The notes below the pieces were generated by a model that did not search any database, had not been told where the DNA came from, and worked only from the letters and a program-made list of their open reading frames with translations. A program made the translations under genes and the position numbers. Source: Moniliophthora roreri (Eukaryota; Basidiomycota; Agaricomycetes; Agaricales; Marasmiaceae). Taken from it: DNA of 64,000 bases. Position 1 is the first letter of the stretch, and every line of letters begins with the position of its first letter. The stretch is from NCBI GenBank assembly GCA_001466705.2, contig LATX02000182.1, positions 620,001 through 684,000 of the forward strand, given 5' to 3'. Shown here in pieces: positions 47,008 to 59,593 of this stretch.

Positions 47008-49868
47008 TGTCCCTTGTTATAGAAGTTGCCTAGGTAAATCTTTGTTCGAGTGGCGGTGATGGTGATAGGACAATCTGGGGCGTAGTTGGTCAGCAAAAAC
47101 GAAATCAGATTGCTTTTATACACCAACCTCCATTCTTTGACGTGGCCCCATTTTGGCGTCGGAACTGCGGCTTAGACTTGAGTCCATGTCGTACGTTACA
47201 AAAAAAAAAAAAAAGAACAAAGACAAGATTGAGAATGACTCATCAGCGTCTTGCATCCCAGGCGGCCTGATTGCCGAGCCGGGTGAGGTCAAAGCCCCTT
47301 TGTCAGACGCATTCGCAATCGCCTTCCGCTTTCGCCCCGAGTTTCTAAGATTCTCAGTCAGCGCACTTCTTTTGCTTGGAAATCAACTACTGGCTGTGAA
47401 CTCGAAAAAACGGTTCACTTCCGACACATAGCGGGAGTGGGCGCTTTCATACCTCTACAATTTCCATAGCCCAGTTGGAAGTCTCCATAGCCGACTCCTC
47501 TTAATTTTTAATTTTCCACATCTTTTTGTTACACGTGTAAAACCGGCGCGGCACACGAGGTTGCACGTGTTTGTTGGGCGTATCACACCGTGCTGTCGAT
47601 GCCATCGATGTCCCTGACACGCGACTCAAACGTGTCGATTTCCCCGCCAACGTCGGGAGCAGAGGACACCCGGACGATCCCGCCAATGGACAAAGAACGC
47701 AAATTCGCCGCGTACTCTTCCAGGACTTCATTATGCTTCGCGGATCGAAATCATTGCATGCTAGTACGTGCCCCGGAATGATTCATGATTCGATGGTATT
47801 CCATTATGAATTATTGCCATTAAGTTAATGCTTCAATATGAATCGCCGTCGGTGTTCAATCAGCAGACACATCAGCACCTCAATCGTTTCGGTCTTTCTT
47901 CGCAAGTTGCGGGTAATTCGATATCCAACACGTTCGTCCGCTTCGTCTTATCGACATACTTCTTCGATTAACCTTTATCAACGCAAAGTCGGGTGAGATT
48001 GTAACAAAAGATTTTGTACAACGATGCACTCGAACATTCCTGTCGAAGATGGAACCACACTCTGGAATCACAGACCACAGCCTCTGATCCTTCCTCTGAG
48101 AAATCGATAGTCTTCGTTTCGAGGTATCTCCGTTGCTAGGTCTCTTCGTCAGCATCTCAAGGTTTCCCAGTCGCAAAGATGATTCACCTCTAAGCGTAAG
48201 TCCCTGTTTTCCATCCATTCCTACCCATTTCTCTTCGGCTGACGGCAAATATACACTGATAAGAGAAAAGCAAGTTGTCCAATGACTGTTGATTCACAGC
48301 TTCCTGCAAGGCACAGGTATGCCTCCAAGCCCAATTTTGAGCGTCAGGGCCCCGCGGGGGTGCAGACGGGTTGACATTTGTCCTTTAGTTGGGTTCCGAA
48401 TTGCAAGTAGTCCAAACTGGCCCTGCACTCTTCCTAGGTCCTACCATTCCATGAATGGAATTCCCCAATTGGGAGTTCACTCCCCCTGGTCTCCTCCTGC
48501 ATGGTCAACCGAGTAGCTTCCTCGAGTCTCAAAGTTATGTCACCTTGAGTATTCCAGGGAATTGGCGAGCCTAGGACGTCACTCTCGATATCGACATACT
48601 ACAACCAAACAACGACATGTCCTACACTCCGCCGCAGACTAGTCCCCCTTGGGTCAAACCATGTATGAAGCTGATCATCGAGCCAAGGTTGGCTGGATTA
48701 CTGTCAGCCGGGACAAGCGAATTTAGTTCTGGTATTCTCGGCATTTAGAGGCAGTCTATTCGTCAACATCATGTACCAGCTCGAGAAGACGATCAACATG
48801 GACCATACTTCTGTCCAAGTTTACCCTTTGAGTATTATTGCAACACGAACCATCCCGCGGTAAACGGAATGGTTGGAAGAACCCATGAAACCATGTGTCG
48901 AGGGGCTTGAGCGTCCGCATATTCGAGTAATAGGCTTCGTAATGGACATGCACACCGGGTTTGGAAAAAAATCAGTTGGACAGAATAATTAGCTGAAAGG
49001 TTACGTTTCGATTTATCAACGCGTTTCTGGTCGCCAGAAACATGCGATAACCCGAAAGCCCACACCTCAGTCATTTGTGCCTGAAAGATCTGTTTAGCAA
49101 AAAAAAATTTCTCAACCCGGAGTGATGCCCAGACGTGAGGTGAAAATGTACCCAGGTGGAAGCGGAATGTGACTTGTCCACGACGAAAGTTCTGGACCAA
49201 AGACGTATTAGAGCTTGCCGCGAACCACCCGTCGTGGATTTCACTATGACTCAGAGCCTCTAGTTCCATATCGCCAATATCGGATGCCCTGTTTTACGGG
49301 GAAATGTGACTCGACAATCAACTAGTGTTATTTATCCACGTCGCAAGGGTGATTCACCTGGTCAACATGCAGAGCATCTTTGACCCGCGTTTGCCCAGAG
49401 AGGAGAAGAGGGATCCCCCATGATGCCAGGGTTCAATTCAAGGTCTTTGTGGAGCTGATGCCATCTGACACGATGGACAAGAGTGTATAACGATAGAATC
49501 TGTTTGCGAAGGGACCATCCCCGTGGCGATGGGTCTGGGCCTCGGCGGAATTATCATGGTAATCAAACGAGGAATGCCACTGTAACCAAAGCTGTAGAAT
49601 GGGAACAAAATTTCCAGACTTGAGAAGTGTTGGAGATGGAGAATAAGAGGGAATAAAGGGTCTCCGAGTCCCGACTTACGCGGGAATCGCTTTTCGGGAC
49701 TGTGCTATTCTTGGAAGCAAAGGATACCCTTTGCTCGTTGGAATATGTTGACCACGAGACACTGCAGCGTTCTGTAACCGAAATCTGTCAGCTCATCGAC
49801 CTAGTTGTCTTGCCAATTATCATGAGTTCACCTTGGCAGAATCTCATCAACCTTATCGCCCCCTTGAT
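47008..49868. other. Mostly intergenic, one uncertain minus-strand coding patch
   Basis: About 2.9 kb. A run of about 15 A residues lies at 47199-47213. On the minus strand 48756-49269 a patch reads ELEALSHSEIHDGWFAASS, QVTFRFHLGTFSPHVWASL, MTEVWAFGLSHVSGDQK and, after a gap, VHYEAYYSNMRTLKPLDTW. This could be a small multi-exon gene or a relic, but I do not recognise it and one junction lacks an AG. The rest shows no coding signal. Confidence 0.35.
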
Positions 49869-51478
49869 TCAAACGGCTCCATAGCGAAGAACATACAAAG
49901 TCCCGTCAAACAAAAGCACCAACGCAACACCCAACCCCTCGTCAAAGATCAGGTTCGCTACCTTACGTGAGTCGAGATCTTTCGGCGTTTGAAGTTTATG
50001 GTGGGTTACATGAGCGCGGCCTGAGCGTTCATGGAACCGCAAAAGCCTCAGCTCGGGCACTTTCCTCTTTCTTCCTGCGGCAGCTCTGGCCATATACAAT
50101 AACGACGATAAGGAAGAGGAGATTTGTGGCCCATCGCAGGCCTCTGGGCTTTCGACGATAAACGGGATGATACTGGCAAAATGACGCTGTGATCGGGCAC
50201 CTGGAAGAGTCCACCGTCGGTACTGGAACCATGCGTGCAGAGCCGTTTCACTAGAGACTAGTGTTGCTTGAATATCCGGACGAATTGAGTTACTCGTATG
50301 AGTGTGAGTGATGATGTTTGCGAAAAGGCTGGAATGGTCTGCCACTTCGTATCCGTGATAATGAGGGTTTGAAACGCATTTATAGGTAGCCAGAGCCTCT
50401 ACGGCGTTGTCGTGGTACGGTAATAGGGAAGAAGGGATAGTCCATATGCAGGTGAAACTTTTATCTTCTCTGATAATGAACAACTCTCGGTTCTTCAACG
50501 TAAGCACGTAGTCATTCACATCGACCTGTAAGAGTGAGGTGAGTAAAGCCATGGTATCAGTCAAGCGATGGACTCACACCTATCACCAGATCAGTGGTTA
50601 TAGTCGTAGTCCTTCCCGTGCTTATTTCGTGTGCTGCTACCTTGAGATAGCCAGGATCACCATCGCCTTCGAATAATGGGAGAGTGTATGCGGCGACGTC
50701 TGCGTCCGTGCATATTGCCATGACAGGGAGACCAGCCATAGGGTCCATCCGGACGCCTGGGACCTGGTTAAAACTCGCTTGCACAGTCCATGTCTCTCCA
50801 TCCCCTGTTAAGGCGTACTTGACTGTCAGGGCGTGTAATGCTGGACTTCGGAAAGTAGGTGGTTGTACAGTATACTAGAGAATTGACAATACTTACTTAT
50901 GGTCAAGAATTCCCGAAGCAATCTGGACGACAACCGTAGTCTTTCCATATTCGTGAAAGGGCGCAGAAATGGCGTGCAAATGACCGGTGAAGGCTGTCGA
51001 AGAAAGCCGTCGACCATGAATGTAGTCGAAGCAATCTATACATTCGATTTCTTTGCAGCCAAGTATCATGATGGGTGTTCCAGGAATGTTAATCAGTCTG
51101 GTATGGTTCGCTAATTGACCCGATAAATCGTGCCGAATCGTTGGCTGCTTCAGAAGAGGCTCTTCACTGTGGAGGTTGTTCTCTAGCGTCACCACACGAA
51201 GAACGAGCTTGCGTAGCTTCTCGCGACTAAGAGACTTAACGTCTTCATGCTGTGTAAAGGGGAGCAGCCGTTGACTGTTCACCAAAACTTCAGCCCAATA
51301 CGCATGTTGGTCAAGAGAAAGGTTCCGAATACATCGACAGGTCTAAGCGGCCAGAGGTCAATTTCCGTGAATTTTCGACTGGTTGATTACTTACTAAACT
51401 CAGGTAGTACGCATCCAGAACCTCCAGATGGGACACCAACTCGAGAAGAAGATCGCTGGGTAGACTCAGCAGCGGCAT
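49869..51478 (-). CDS. F-box domain protein
   Basis: The ATG is at 51478-51476 and the stop at 49871-49869, with about four exons. MPLLSLPSDLLLELVSHLE and VLDAYYLSLTCRCIRNLSLD are a clear N-terminal F-box. After an intron, AYWAEVLVNSQRLLPFTQHED and a long helical/beta region follow, without leucine-rich or WD motifs that I can name. The remaining 400 or so residues (GTPIMILGCKEIECIDCFD, TALHAWFQYRRWTLPG) have the beta-rich character of the C-terminal substrate domain found in many Agaricomycete F-box proteins. The likely role is substrate receptor for an SCF ubiquitin ligase; substrate unknown. It is divergent from the 2OG oxygenase gene with about 350 bp between starts. Confidence 0.75.
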
Positions 51479-51830
51479 TTGACAGGGACAGCGTACGCGT
51501 CAGGAGTGCCTGCCTGTGCGATTCGGTGTTTGCCGACTCGGTAAATCCCGAGTGTGTGCCAAGCAACGAACCAACGTTTAATATTTAATTCTTACTTTAC
51601 TCCCCGTCATCGCCCGACCCTGGTGCTACTGTGGCGGAAGTTGACGCGAAATGTGGCTAACCTGAAAATCAAGATATATTCCGTCCTGCCGGCCATCTGC
51701 ATATCTCGTTGCGACGGGGTGTATTCGAAAACCCACGAAACGTCACATAATCTCTCACCGTCATTTTCACAAATACACTGTGTCCAACCCTAATCAAGCC
51801 ACGACGTCGCTCTCTCTCCCGCTGACTCAG
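51479..51830. promoter_or_regulatory. Divergent upstream region, F-box gene / 2OG oxygenase gene
   Basis: About 350 bp between divergent ATG codons. TTTAATATTTAATTC near 51578 is AT-rich and could hold a core promoter for either side. No specific operator is apparent. Confidence 0.35.
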
Positions 51831-53430
51831 ATGAATCCAGCAAACATTGAACCATGGACAACACCTCCAGAGACAAAGATGGAATTAGATTGGGCATCCC
51901 TTCTCACCGTCGACCTCTCTCGCTACGATTTGCCTGGCGGCAAACAAAGTTTAGCTGAGGAAATGAAAGAAGCCGTGCGGACGTGCGGTTTCTGGACGGT
52001 GATTAACTCAGCTATACCTCGAGATCTGGTGGACCGACAATTTGCTATCGCAAATGCCTTCTTCAACTTGCCTATTGAGGAGAAGAGGCAAGTTGTGGTG
52101 GATTACGCTGGAGGAGGAAGGTGAGTGTCCCAATGTAGGCATGCATCTCGACTCCACTGATGGTTATCCCCTATTCTATGTGTGCCTATCAGCCATTTCG
52201 GCTATCGGGAGCCTGTACAGATGCACCTTAACGACGGTGTCAAGGAAGTGAGGCAGAATTTGGAAATAGTAAGCATGCTTGGAGCATAGCGACCCGTTAA
52301 TCTCACACTCACGTCGCCGCCATATAGCTCAATGTACCAAAGATTTCTCCTCCGGGAGCTGTTCGCGAAACAACGGAACCTCTTCACGACTACATCGCTC
52401 AATTCCGCGACGAGATAGCGGCGTTTCAGAGGCTATGTTATGAGAAAGTAATACGGCGTTTCCTCGTCCTTTTCAGTATCATGCTAGAGTTGCCCGAGGA
52501 CTACTTTATCGATAGGCACCGTTTCTCTTCGCCCTCCGAAGATCATATCAGGATGGTAAGTTGGTAACTTGCAATCCGCCAGGCTGTTGGTCCTAATGTC
52601 CTGGGATCAGTTAAAGTATCATCCCCGCCCGGAAGAGGTCGACAACTAGGTCAAGCACACATGGCTCGCGGGGCATACTGGTAAGTAGATCCACTTCATT
52701 TAGAAATTAATCCCCGATCAGTGACGGATACTCAGATTTTGGTAAGGCAAGTTTTTGCGATCGCTCGACCTTTTCAGACTCTTCTTCAGGTTCCTTGACC
52801 CTTCTCTTTTCGCAACCAATTGCCGCGTAAGCGTCTCTCCAATCTGCACATACTAATTGCCATACTCACATCGTCATTCAGGCTCCAGATCCTCACACCA
52901 ACGAACGAGTGGAAGTGGGTCAAACCCGTTAAAGGCGGAATCATCTGTAATGCTGCGGATGTCTTGTCCTTCCTCACCAAGGCAAAATTCTATATTTCCA
53001 TTTTTACATTCGCCGCGAACTCATCATGATTATCATTTAGGGATACATCAAAAGTTGCGTGCACCGTGTCATTCGACCACCCGCCGATCAAGTACAGCAT
53101 AATCGGATTGGCGTTATCTATTTTTTGAGACCTGGAAATCACGTACCAATGATCCCCGCTCCCAGTCCAGTGCTATTGCGTGAAGGACTGATATCCGAAG
53201 ACAACTTCAAAGGTGAAAGAAGTGATGAGGCAGTGACAGGATATGGTGAGTCAATGTTGTTTTCGGAACCTTTTGAAAGGGAATCAGATACTCAGAGGCA
53301 CCTACCATTAGAATACGTACGTGCCCGTGTAGCTCACGTCAACACACAGAAAACTTGGCGGGTCGACGGGGAGAAGGCGATGAATCTGTTTCAGGTTAAG
53401 AACTTGAGCGTTCAAGACTATTATGTATAA
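51831..53430 (+). CDS. 2-oxoglutarate/Fe(II) oxygenase (isopenicillin N synthase-like), in-frame TAG
   Basis: The ATG at 51831 gives MNPANIEPWTTPPETK. An upstream in-frame GTG is not a likely start. The DIOX_N domain is VDLSRYDLPGG, EAVRTCGFWTVINS and AFFNLPIEEKR. The catalytic domain has LAGHTDFGSLTLLFSQP (first His and Asp of the facial triad, split by two introns), ILTPTNEWKWVKPVKGG, and HRVIRPP (third His) followed by RIGVIYF. Such enzymes hydroxylate or oxidise small molecules, often in secondary metabolism. Using the first acceptor at 52610, the frame LKYHPRPEEVDN runs into TAG at 52647-52649. Using the AG inside that TAG as acceptor skips 13 codons and stays in phase. All other junctions are clean, so the gene may be functional or just losing function. 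Confidence 0.8.
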
Positions 53431-56400
53431 TGTGGAAATTCCATTGTTTTGTAACTGATACTATGACATTGATCAAATGTACTCGTTTGGTGTACAGTAC
53501 AACTTGTAGGTAAATGGTCGATGCCGTTTTGAGAGACTAAACCGGTATAGATCGAAATCTACGGAACAGCCGCACGGTGCTAACCTGTTCTAAGGTTTGT
53601 CCAGATCCCGAAGATCCTACTCTACATATTGGTGAAGATAACGCAACCATTGAGTCCTAAAAGCCCTATATCGAGCTATGATACCCAGTTTATCTGCGGT
53701 GTAGTAGTGTAGTACACCTCAGATTGCTTCCTCCGCGTCTACTTCTGGTGACAGTAGAAATCTCACAAAGTGCCGTGTCCTTGACTTTGACCTTTGTCGT
53801 GTCCATCATTGCAGCCACTACGTTTGCTCCTTCGTTCCTGTGCCAACCCATCGACACGCCACGCACCCTTCCATTCCTGTACAGAGTTCATTCAAAAGCG
53901 TCACTGCAGTAATATTTCAGTGAAGGACCCTGACGGTGTGCAGAATACGCATACGCATTGGGAAGGTACGGAGAAGTGCAAGGTCGGGGGTAGCGGGGTT
54001 GCGTGAGTAGAGGAGTAAATAGCTTCCTGCTCTTCGGATGCTGGCCAGGGCGGAGACTTCGGGCATTTGCAAGTTTTCTTCTTCGATTTGTGAGATAGTA
54101 CGTGGATTCTGTATAGAGCCTTTATCCCGAGTATCACGCCTAACGTTACTGAGCAGGAGTTGCATGTGGGTACCTTACAAGAGAGAAGTCAGCAAGACGC
54201 AAGGTCAGGAAATACTCGTTATAGAGTTAAAAATCCACGAGATTGTGGGCCGAGTGGTAGTGTAGTAGTTCCTGAGTCGTACGGAATGTCATTAGACCCT
54301 GTAAGGGATGCTTCATGGCTCATGGAGCGTCCTTCTCCCTGTCAATGACTCGGTTTCTGCCGGTCCTACATCTGAGCATAAAGCGAGGCGATTACACGCC
54401 TGCTGTACGTGGAATGGGACAGTGGACCGTTACTGTAGTTATCTATAGGCTGTGATGCTAATGGTGAGTACTTAGGAAGGATAGACACGAAGGAAGCATG
54501 ATACAGTGTTTTTCAGCATCGTTTAGAACAGAAACAAACTTAGGACAAATCATCAACTTTCTAGCTGTCGTGGGTTTGTGCAGCAAGGCCGTTAAAGGGA
54601 GACTATCTACTCCTGCTTTCATAGCAAGAGTGCATACCAAATTGTCGTTGCGCCACAGTGTATGTGTAAACCATTGGGGGGAAAAGTGAGCAAAGAATAC
54701 AGAAACGTACCAGTCTCACACACCCTGGTCATTTTTTGTGTCTGATTTTAGGGCAAATCTAGAGTTTTGTCTTCTAAATTGTCGTTCACATGTTCATGAG
54801 AATGTTCTACGGACCGTTACTCAGATCCTTCCGAAGCTTAGGCCATACAGATAACTCGATGTTTGAAAGGCAACGCCGAAAAGATCGTGCGTTTTGGAAA
54901 GTCGTGTTGCAGGCGGACATCGACTCTGTACTGCTGGGTTCCAATTTCCATATCAATCGTCCATCAATCGCTGAATACTTTGTCAAAGTTACAATGGAGC
55001 GTAGGTCTCGTGAGTCGGCGTACCTAGGATAATGCCACCATGTTCTCCGAAACTAGATTGCGGTATCAGCAATCAAAAGAATGACTCTGACAGTCTCGTC
55101 ACAGCGTGAGAGTGGTGTTATCAGTCGACGACTCGGCACGCGACAACGAAATGTTAGTATACAGCACTGCAAATACTGATGATACTACGCAATCAATGAC
55201 GTCTATATTGAAGGCGGCAACGCTAGCCTTAGGACTGAGAATAATTTGAATGTCGGTGAGGTCGATAAATTTCATGAAATGGAATGGAACGACACGTACG
55301 TTGAAGGACTTCAAGCCCTCTTAGCCTGAGTCAGGTGAGTACTCGGGCGCGATAATACTTGATCTCAACTGTCGCCGTGTGTTCATAATGGCGAGTCGAA
55401 GCAAAGCCACGTCTGGAATTATTGCATTGTCTTGTATGAAGATCAGTTTGTACAAGTCTTGGAAACATGGAGCCTACGTCAAGCGGGAATATCAAATACT
55501 CAAACGAAAGGGATACGTTACGCTGAGTCGAGATTACTATCAAGCGAAGCTGGAAACTGGTGGTTACAATCAGAGGTGATGATTTACATACCTTTGCTGT
55601 GTATCTTGCATGAGGAGCTCTCAGCCACCGTAAGCCACAACAAGATATGAGCATTATGTTACTCGATTGTGCCGCCCATTGACTCCGTCGCCTTTTCAGG
55701 CCTTTTCATTCCCAGCCTCGTTTAGTGCTGTGCCCTCAGATCATACTCGGGCGCATGGTGGACGTTTTCTTGACCATTCTTGGTGTCGAAAGAGACAATT
55801 TAACTGTGTTTTCGACAGGAATTTTGGGCTTCAAGATGGGTATTCAGGAAGGAAGGAGGCAACTTCAAGTCAGGACTCGTGTCGCGGCGTTGAAAATGAC
55901 ATTGATCGTGGGAGTTTGTTGCTATCTTTCTCAACTGCGCACTACCATGATCAATTTCTTGGTTATTTCCTTCTACCCTCTCACATTCCGCTTTGGACAT
56001 TTCTCTAAATTTTGACAGCATCGGAGTCTATGAAGGCTCTACATTCGATTGTGGCAACCTAGAAACTCGGAGTGTAATCAGGGCCTTTAGGCTTTGGAGT
56101 TCACCGCTGCCAGGCCTTTGCTGTCAGTGACGGGAGCGATCTAGGCTGGCACAGTACCCGCGTATAACGTTGCCTTGACGTAAGTTCCAGATGCTATACT
56201 TGAAAGATCCGTGTTTCACGCTTTAGTACAGCAGAGACGGCGCTAGGTCTTGTGGACTCGTTCCAATAACTTTGATCACCGTTTTTTCTCTTATGCTACA
56301 ACAGCCTTCTTTGGGAAATGAGATCTATCAAATCTTCTGCCCTTGTTGGAAAAGGTGATCGGGTTTCCTATAACAGGTACGTTTCTTATGTCCGGCAAGC

Positions 56401-56673
56401 GCTTGCATCTGCTTATATGCCTACATGCAGGGCGATGACATACCATCTTGGCGGCTTTTCTTTTCCTCTCCGAACACCTCCTGCATTCCGCTAGGATCTT
56501 CATTGTCCCAGGAACTCTAAAAGCAGCAGCTTTTTGATTTCCGTCGGAAGCGGATTGCCACCTCGTCACTAAATCTTCATCACCGTCACCTCTTTTCGGG
56601 ACCACTCTTCTGTATAAGAGGGGACTCATCTTGTTCGAGTCTGCATCCAAACTACACTTTTCTTTCAGCCAAG
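53431..56673. other. Intergenic, no gene recognised
   Basis: About 3.2 kb with scattered short open frames on both strands. The longest plus-strand ones (54790-55032, 55725-56015) have no recognisable domain and no supporting splice pattern. A TATA-like TGTATAAGAG near 56610 belongs to the small gene that follows. Confidence 0.4.
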
Positions 56674-57177
56674 ATGAACACCTCGATGAACACCTCGATG
56701 AACACCCCGGCAAGCACTTCTCCAGCAACCTCGGACTCGCATTACTCCAAGTCCGACAGCGAAGAGACACTCCACAGCTGTGACCATCCCGAGTCCCGTT
56801 TCCTCGTTCGATGCGGTTGTCCGAATGATAAACCCCCATCGCACCCCATGCATAGGTTGATCAGGTTTTACCGCTACGATACCCGTTCGCTGAAATGTCT
56901 ATTCTTTTTCAGCATGGACGACGCTTTCCACAGAGAATGGTGCTCGAAGTGTCTTATCTTCTGCTATCAACCTCCCCACTGTCGGTTTTCACATACCACA
57001 AGTGGTACTGTTACAAACCGACGCTTTTTCCTGGGCATTATATATGCTTTCGTCGCTCGTGCGTCTTCACCCTCATATTCTCCGTTCATCCACTCACTAC
57101 GCCAACACAGGTGTTGTGCGCTCATTCGCCATCTGCGTCTCGTTCACTTGAATGGTGGATCAGACATTGGCCCTTAG
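56674..57177 (+). CDS. Possible small Cys-containing protein with N-terminal MNTS repeats
   Basis: A TATA-like TGTATAAGAG lies about 60 bp before an ATG in AGCCAAGATGA context. The protein starts MNTSMNTSMNTPASTSPATS. This comes from a 12-bp unit repeated about 2.5 times. Then follow DSEETLHSCDHPESRFLVRC and GCPNDKPPSHPMH. An in-phase intron of about 60 bp (GTTGAT...TTTCAG, near 56856-56915) would join this to SMDDAFHREWCSKCLIFCYQ. Cys residues cluster in pairs (CGC, CSKC). No signal peptide. The open frame itself reads through without the intron. Family unknown; the gene status is uncertain. Confidence 0.4.
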   Translation: MNTSMNTSMNTPASTSPATSDSHYSKSDSEETLHSCDHPESRFLVRCGCPNDKPPSHPMHRLIRFYRYDTRSLKCLFFFSMDDAFHREWCSKCLIFCYQPPHCRFSHTTSGTVTNRRFFLGIIYAFVARASSPSYSPFIHSLRQHRCCALIRHLRLVHLNGGSDIGP

Positions 57178-59593
57178 CCGGGTCTGGGCCATGCGGCCCA
57201 ACAATGGACGATAGAATAATAGTTGGTAGTGGCGCATCTGGTATGCACTCGTTGTGCGGGGGGGCCATAGAAGCTCTCTCTATTACTTATTCATATTGTT
57301 ATCGTTACACTACCTTGTCTAGCTGTAATTTTATTTTAGCCATATACATGAGCAGTTGATCCATTTAACCGCGCGTCCCGCTTACTTGAACCAGCTTATT
57401 GACTTTGAGAAAGTGGCAGGAGAGTAAGAATTGAGCTGACAGGTCTTTCTTCTAGAAATCTCTGAGTTGAACGCGCTCAGATATCCGCATCCGTTGCCGC
57501 CACATCCAAGTTAGGGCCGCTTAAATGCGAATTGAACTGAGATATTACTATGCAGGGGCTTGGGAAGGACTTCGTTACTGCCTGCCTGCCGGTAGGGAAG
57601 AATGCCGAATCGGTATGCATACGATAGATATAGTAGCAGATGTCAAACGGTGAAGTCGCCTAGTATGGTTGCTTAATTAACGAGCCAGGGTTTGACATTA
57701 ACGGTCAAAGCTTGGTTCAGCAGGGCAGCATTGAATAGGACAACCTCGAGAAGGGGTTCTGTAATGACAGGTCGACATCGGTAGCCCAATCGAGTAATTG
57801 ACACCTGAGCTTGGAGGACCGGGTATTCACGGTGAAAGGCTAGCTGAAAAATCATGGGTAAAGATTTAAGTAGTTCGCGTATTTCCTTGCTATATTTGTC
57901 TCACGGTCCTGTTCTTGTGCTGTTCCTGCGCTCGTTGTGTATTGGCTGGGGTGAACAGGATGCACAAGCTCGTTCCAACTGTCGAGGCTGACATGAGTGA
58001 CCTGAGGGTGACGGCTTGACTGGTCTTGTGCGTGAAAGCTGTTGAGTTCAAAGAGTCCGCCATACCGCACTGATAAGTGGAAACGGGCGTGCCGGTTCTA
58101 GTAGTTCTGTAGCTTGTACCATCGACCCTGAGACTATTCATAAAAGCTGGCAGTCTTTCGAGTTCGACGCAGCGCCCGTTTCTTGCTCAACAGGATCTTC
58201 TGACATGATTTGCATTAGGAGAGGCGCCACCGCACCCCTCTAGATCTGTAGACACAGAAATAAGGTATTTAGAAAGAAAGGTATGGGAAAAAGAAGAGCT
58301 GGAGTGACGTCCGAATGAATAGAATTCACAATGGTATTACGGTGAAATGTATAGTGAAATGTGTACTGGAAGCCCTTCAGCACCCGTAGTACCCCTTTCA
58401 GGTCGTAAAGGCCGCGTCAATTGAATCGTCCGTTACTGGTATCTGAGTACTCACCGTAGCTTTCAATGAAGGCCCAGTCTATCCAAGTCCAAGTTGACCT
58501 ACAGAGTACGGTCGTACAGAGTGGCGTTAAGCAACTTTGAGTCAAGTCAATCCATATCAAAGCCTGGTACGAATTCGGTAGGAGGAATCCTGCGGTGAAA
58601 GTACGGTTTTCACCATGGCGTCCTTGTGGGGTGGTCCCAATAGAATACAGTAAGTTGAATGAGAGTCGGCCTGTCAGCTCATTCTCGGAGACATCGCACC
58701 ATACCATACCCCGGAAAGCTCTCCGAACAGGAGGCTACGCAGTCCAGACACTGACATCGCCACACTTGTGCAGACACAGTCAAAATCGTCCGTCCAGATA
58801 AATTCCGGCGGTAAATTCTGATCAAGATAAAGAGGCAAGGGCCCAACTGTCATGGCTTCGTCCATATAGAGTCATTTCATACGGAACAAGCGATTCTCCT
58901 GTAAGTATCTTCCGCGAGTTGAAAGCATCGTGAGAATTGCAATTGAACCGAGCTAGTAGTTTTGACCGCAGTAATCAATTCTGACGCAGTACTAGCGTGT
59001 CCAGTCGAAAATGCCGTCGGCGGTGGTGCACGGCTTAACCGCAAGGAGAACTAGGGTAGACTGATTTCGTGTACCATATGGCCCCACTAGCACACTCAGG
59101 CTCTTAGTTGGCAACGAATCAATGCAGTGTTTGCAGCGGTTAAATACGGTCACCACGGAAGAGGTGCATTGGCTCGGGGAGCCTTCTGGAGGAACAAAAG
59201 ATGAAGCCACTCATAATGCAAAGAAAGAATATGAAAGGCGTGTTGCAAGAGACTGTTGCAATTCCGGTGATTCAACACTTCGAGCTTCATGGTTGGTGCG
59301 TAGAGTTAGCTACTGAAATATCACGGAGTATCACGGAGGTCAATTAGCAATGTTGCAAGCGGGTGACTTGACGTCTGAGAGGTTTCAAAGGCACAGCTAC
59401 ATAAAACCGCAATGATACGCACCGTCGCAGGGTGTACACAACGACCAGAAAAGTGCATTATGGCCTAAATTGACGTGAGAGCAGCGAAATGGGAGTGCAA
59501 AAATAGTATTGTGCATAAGTGGTAAAAGTCGAAGCTAACCAAAATGAGGCGTCACAGCGAAGGTAACTGAATACCGCGCTAATAGAAGTATCG
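57178..59593. other. Intergenic, no gene recognised
   Basis: About 2.4 kb. Minus-strand open frames at 58417-58865 (PLYLDQNLPPEFIWTDDF, FLLPNSYQALIWIDL) are protein-like but could not be assembled or named. The rest shows nothing clear. Confidence 0.4.

Noticed and set aside
47199..47213. Poly-A run as a retroposon tail
   Set aside because: No target duplication or element body could be found next to it.
52557..52650. 2OG oxygenase as a plain pseudogene
   Set aside because: Only one lesion (TAG) was found, and an in-phase alternative acceptor removes it, so I kept it as a CDS with a warning.
54790..56015. Several plus-strand open frames of 80-113 codons
   Set aside because: No domain, no consistent splicing between them and no promoter-like context.
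56674..56710. 12-bp tandem units as a CRISPR-like array
   Set aside because: Units are adjacent without spacers and lie within a coding start; the genome is eukaryotic.
58417..58865. Minus-strand protein-like frames
   Set aside because: Two adjoining frames could not be joined by acceptable splice sites, and no family was recognised.
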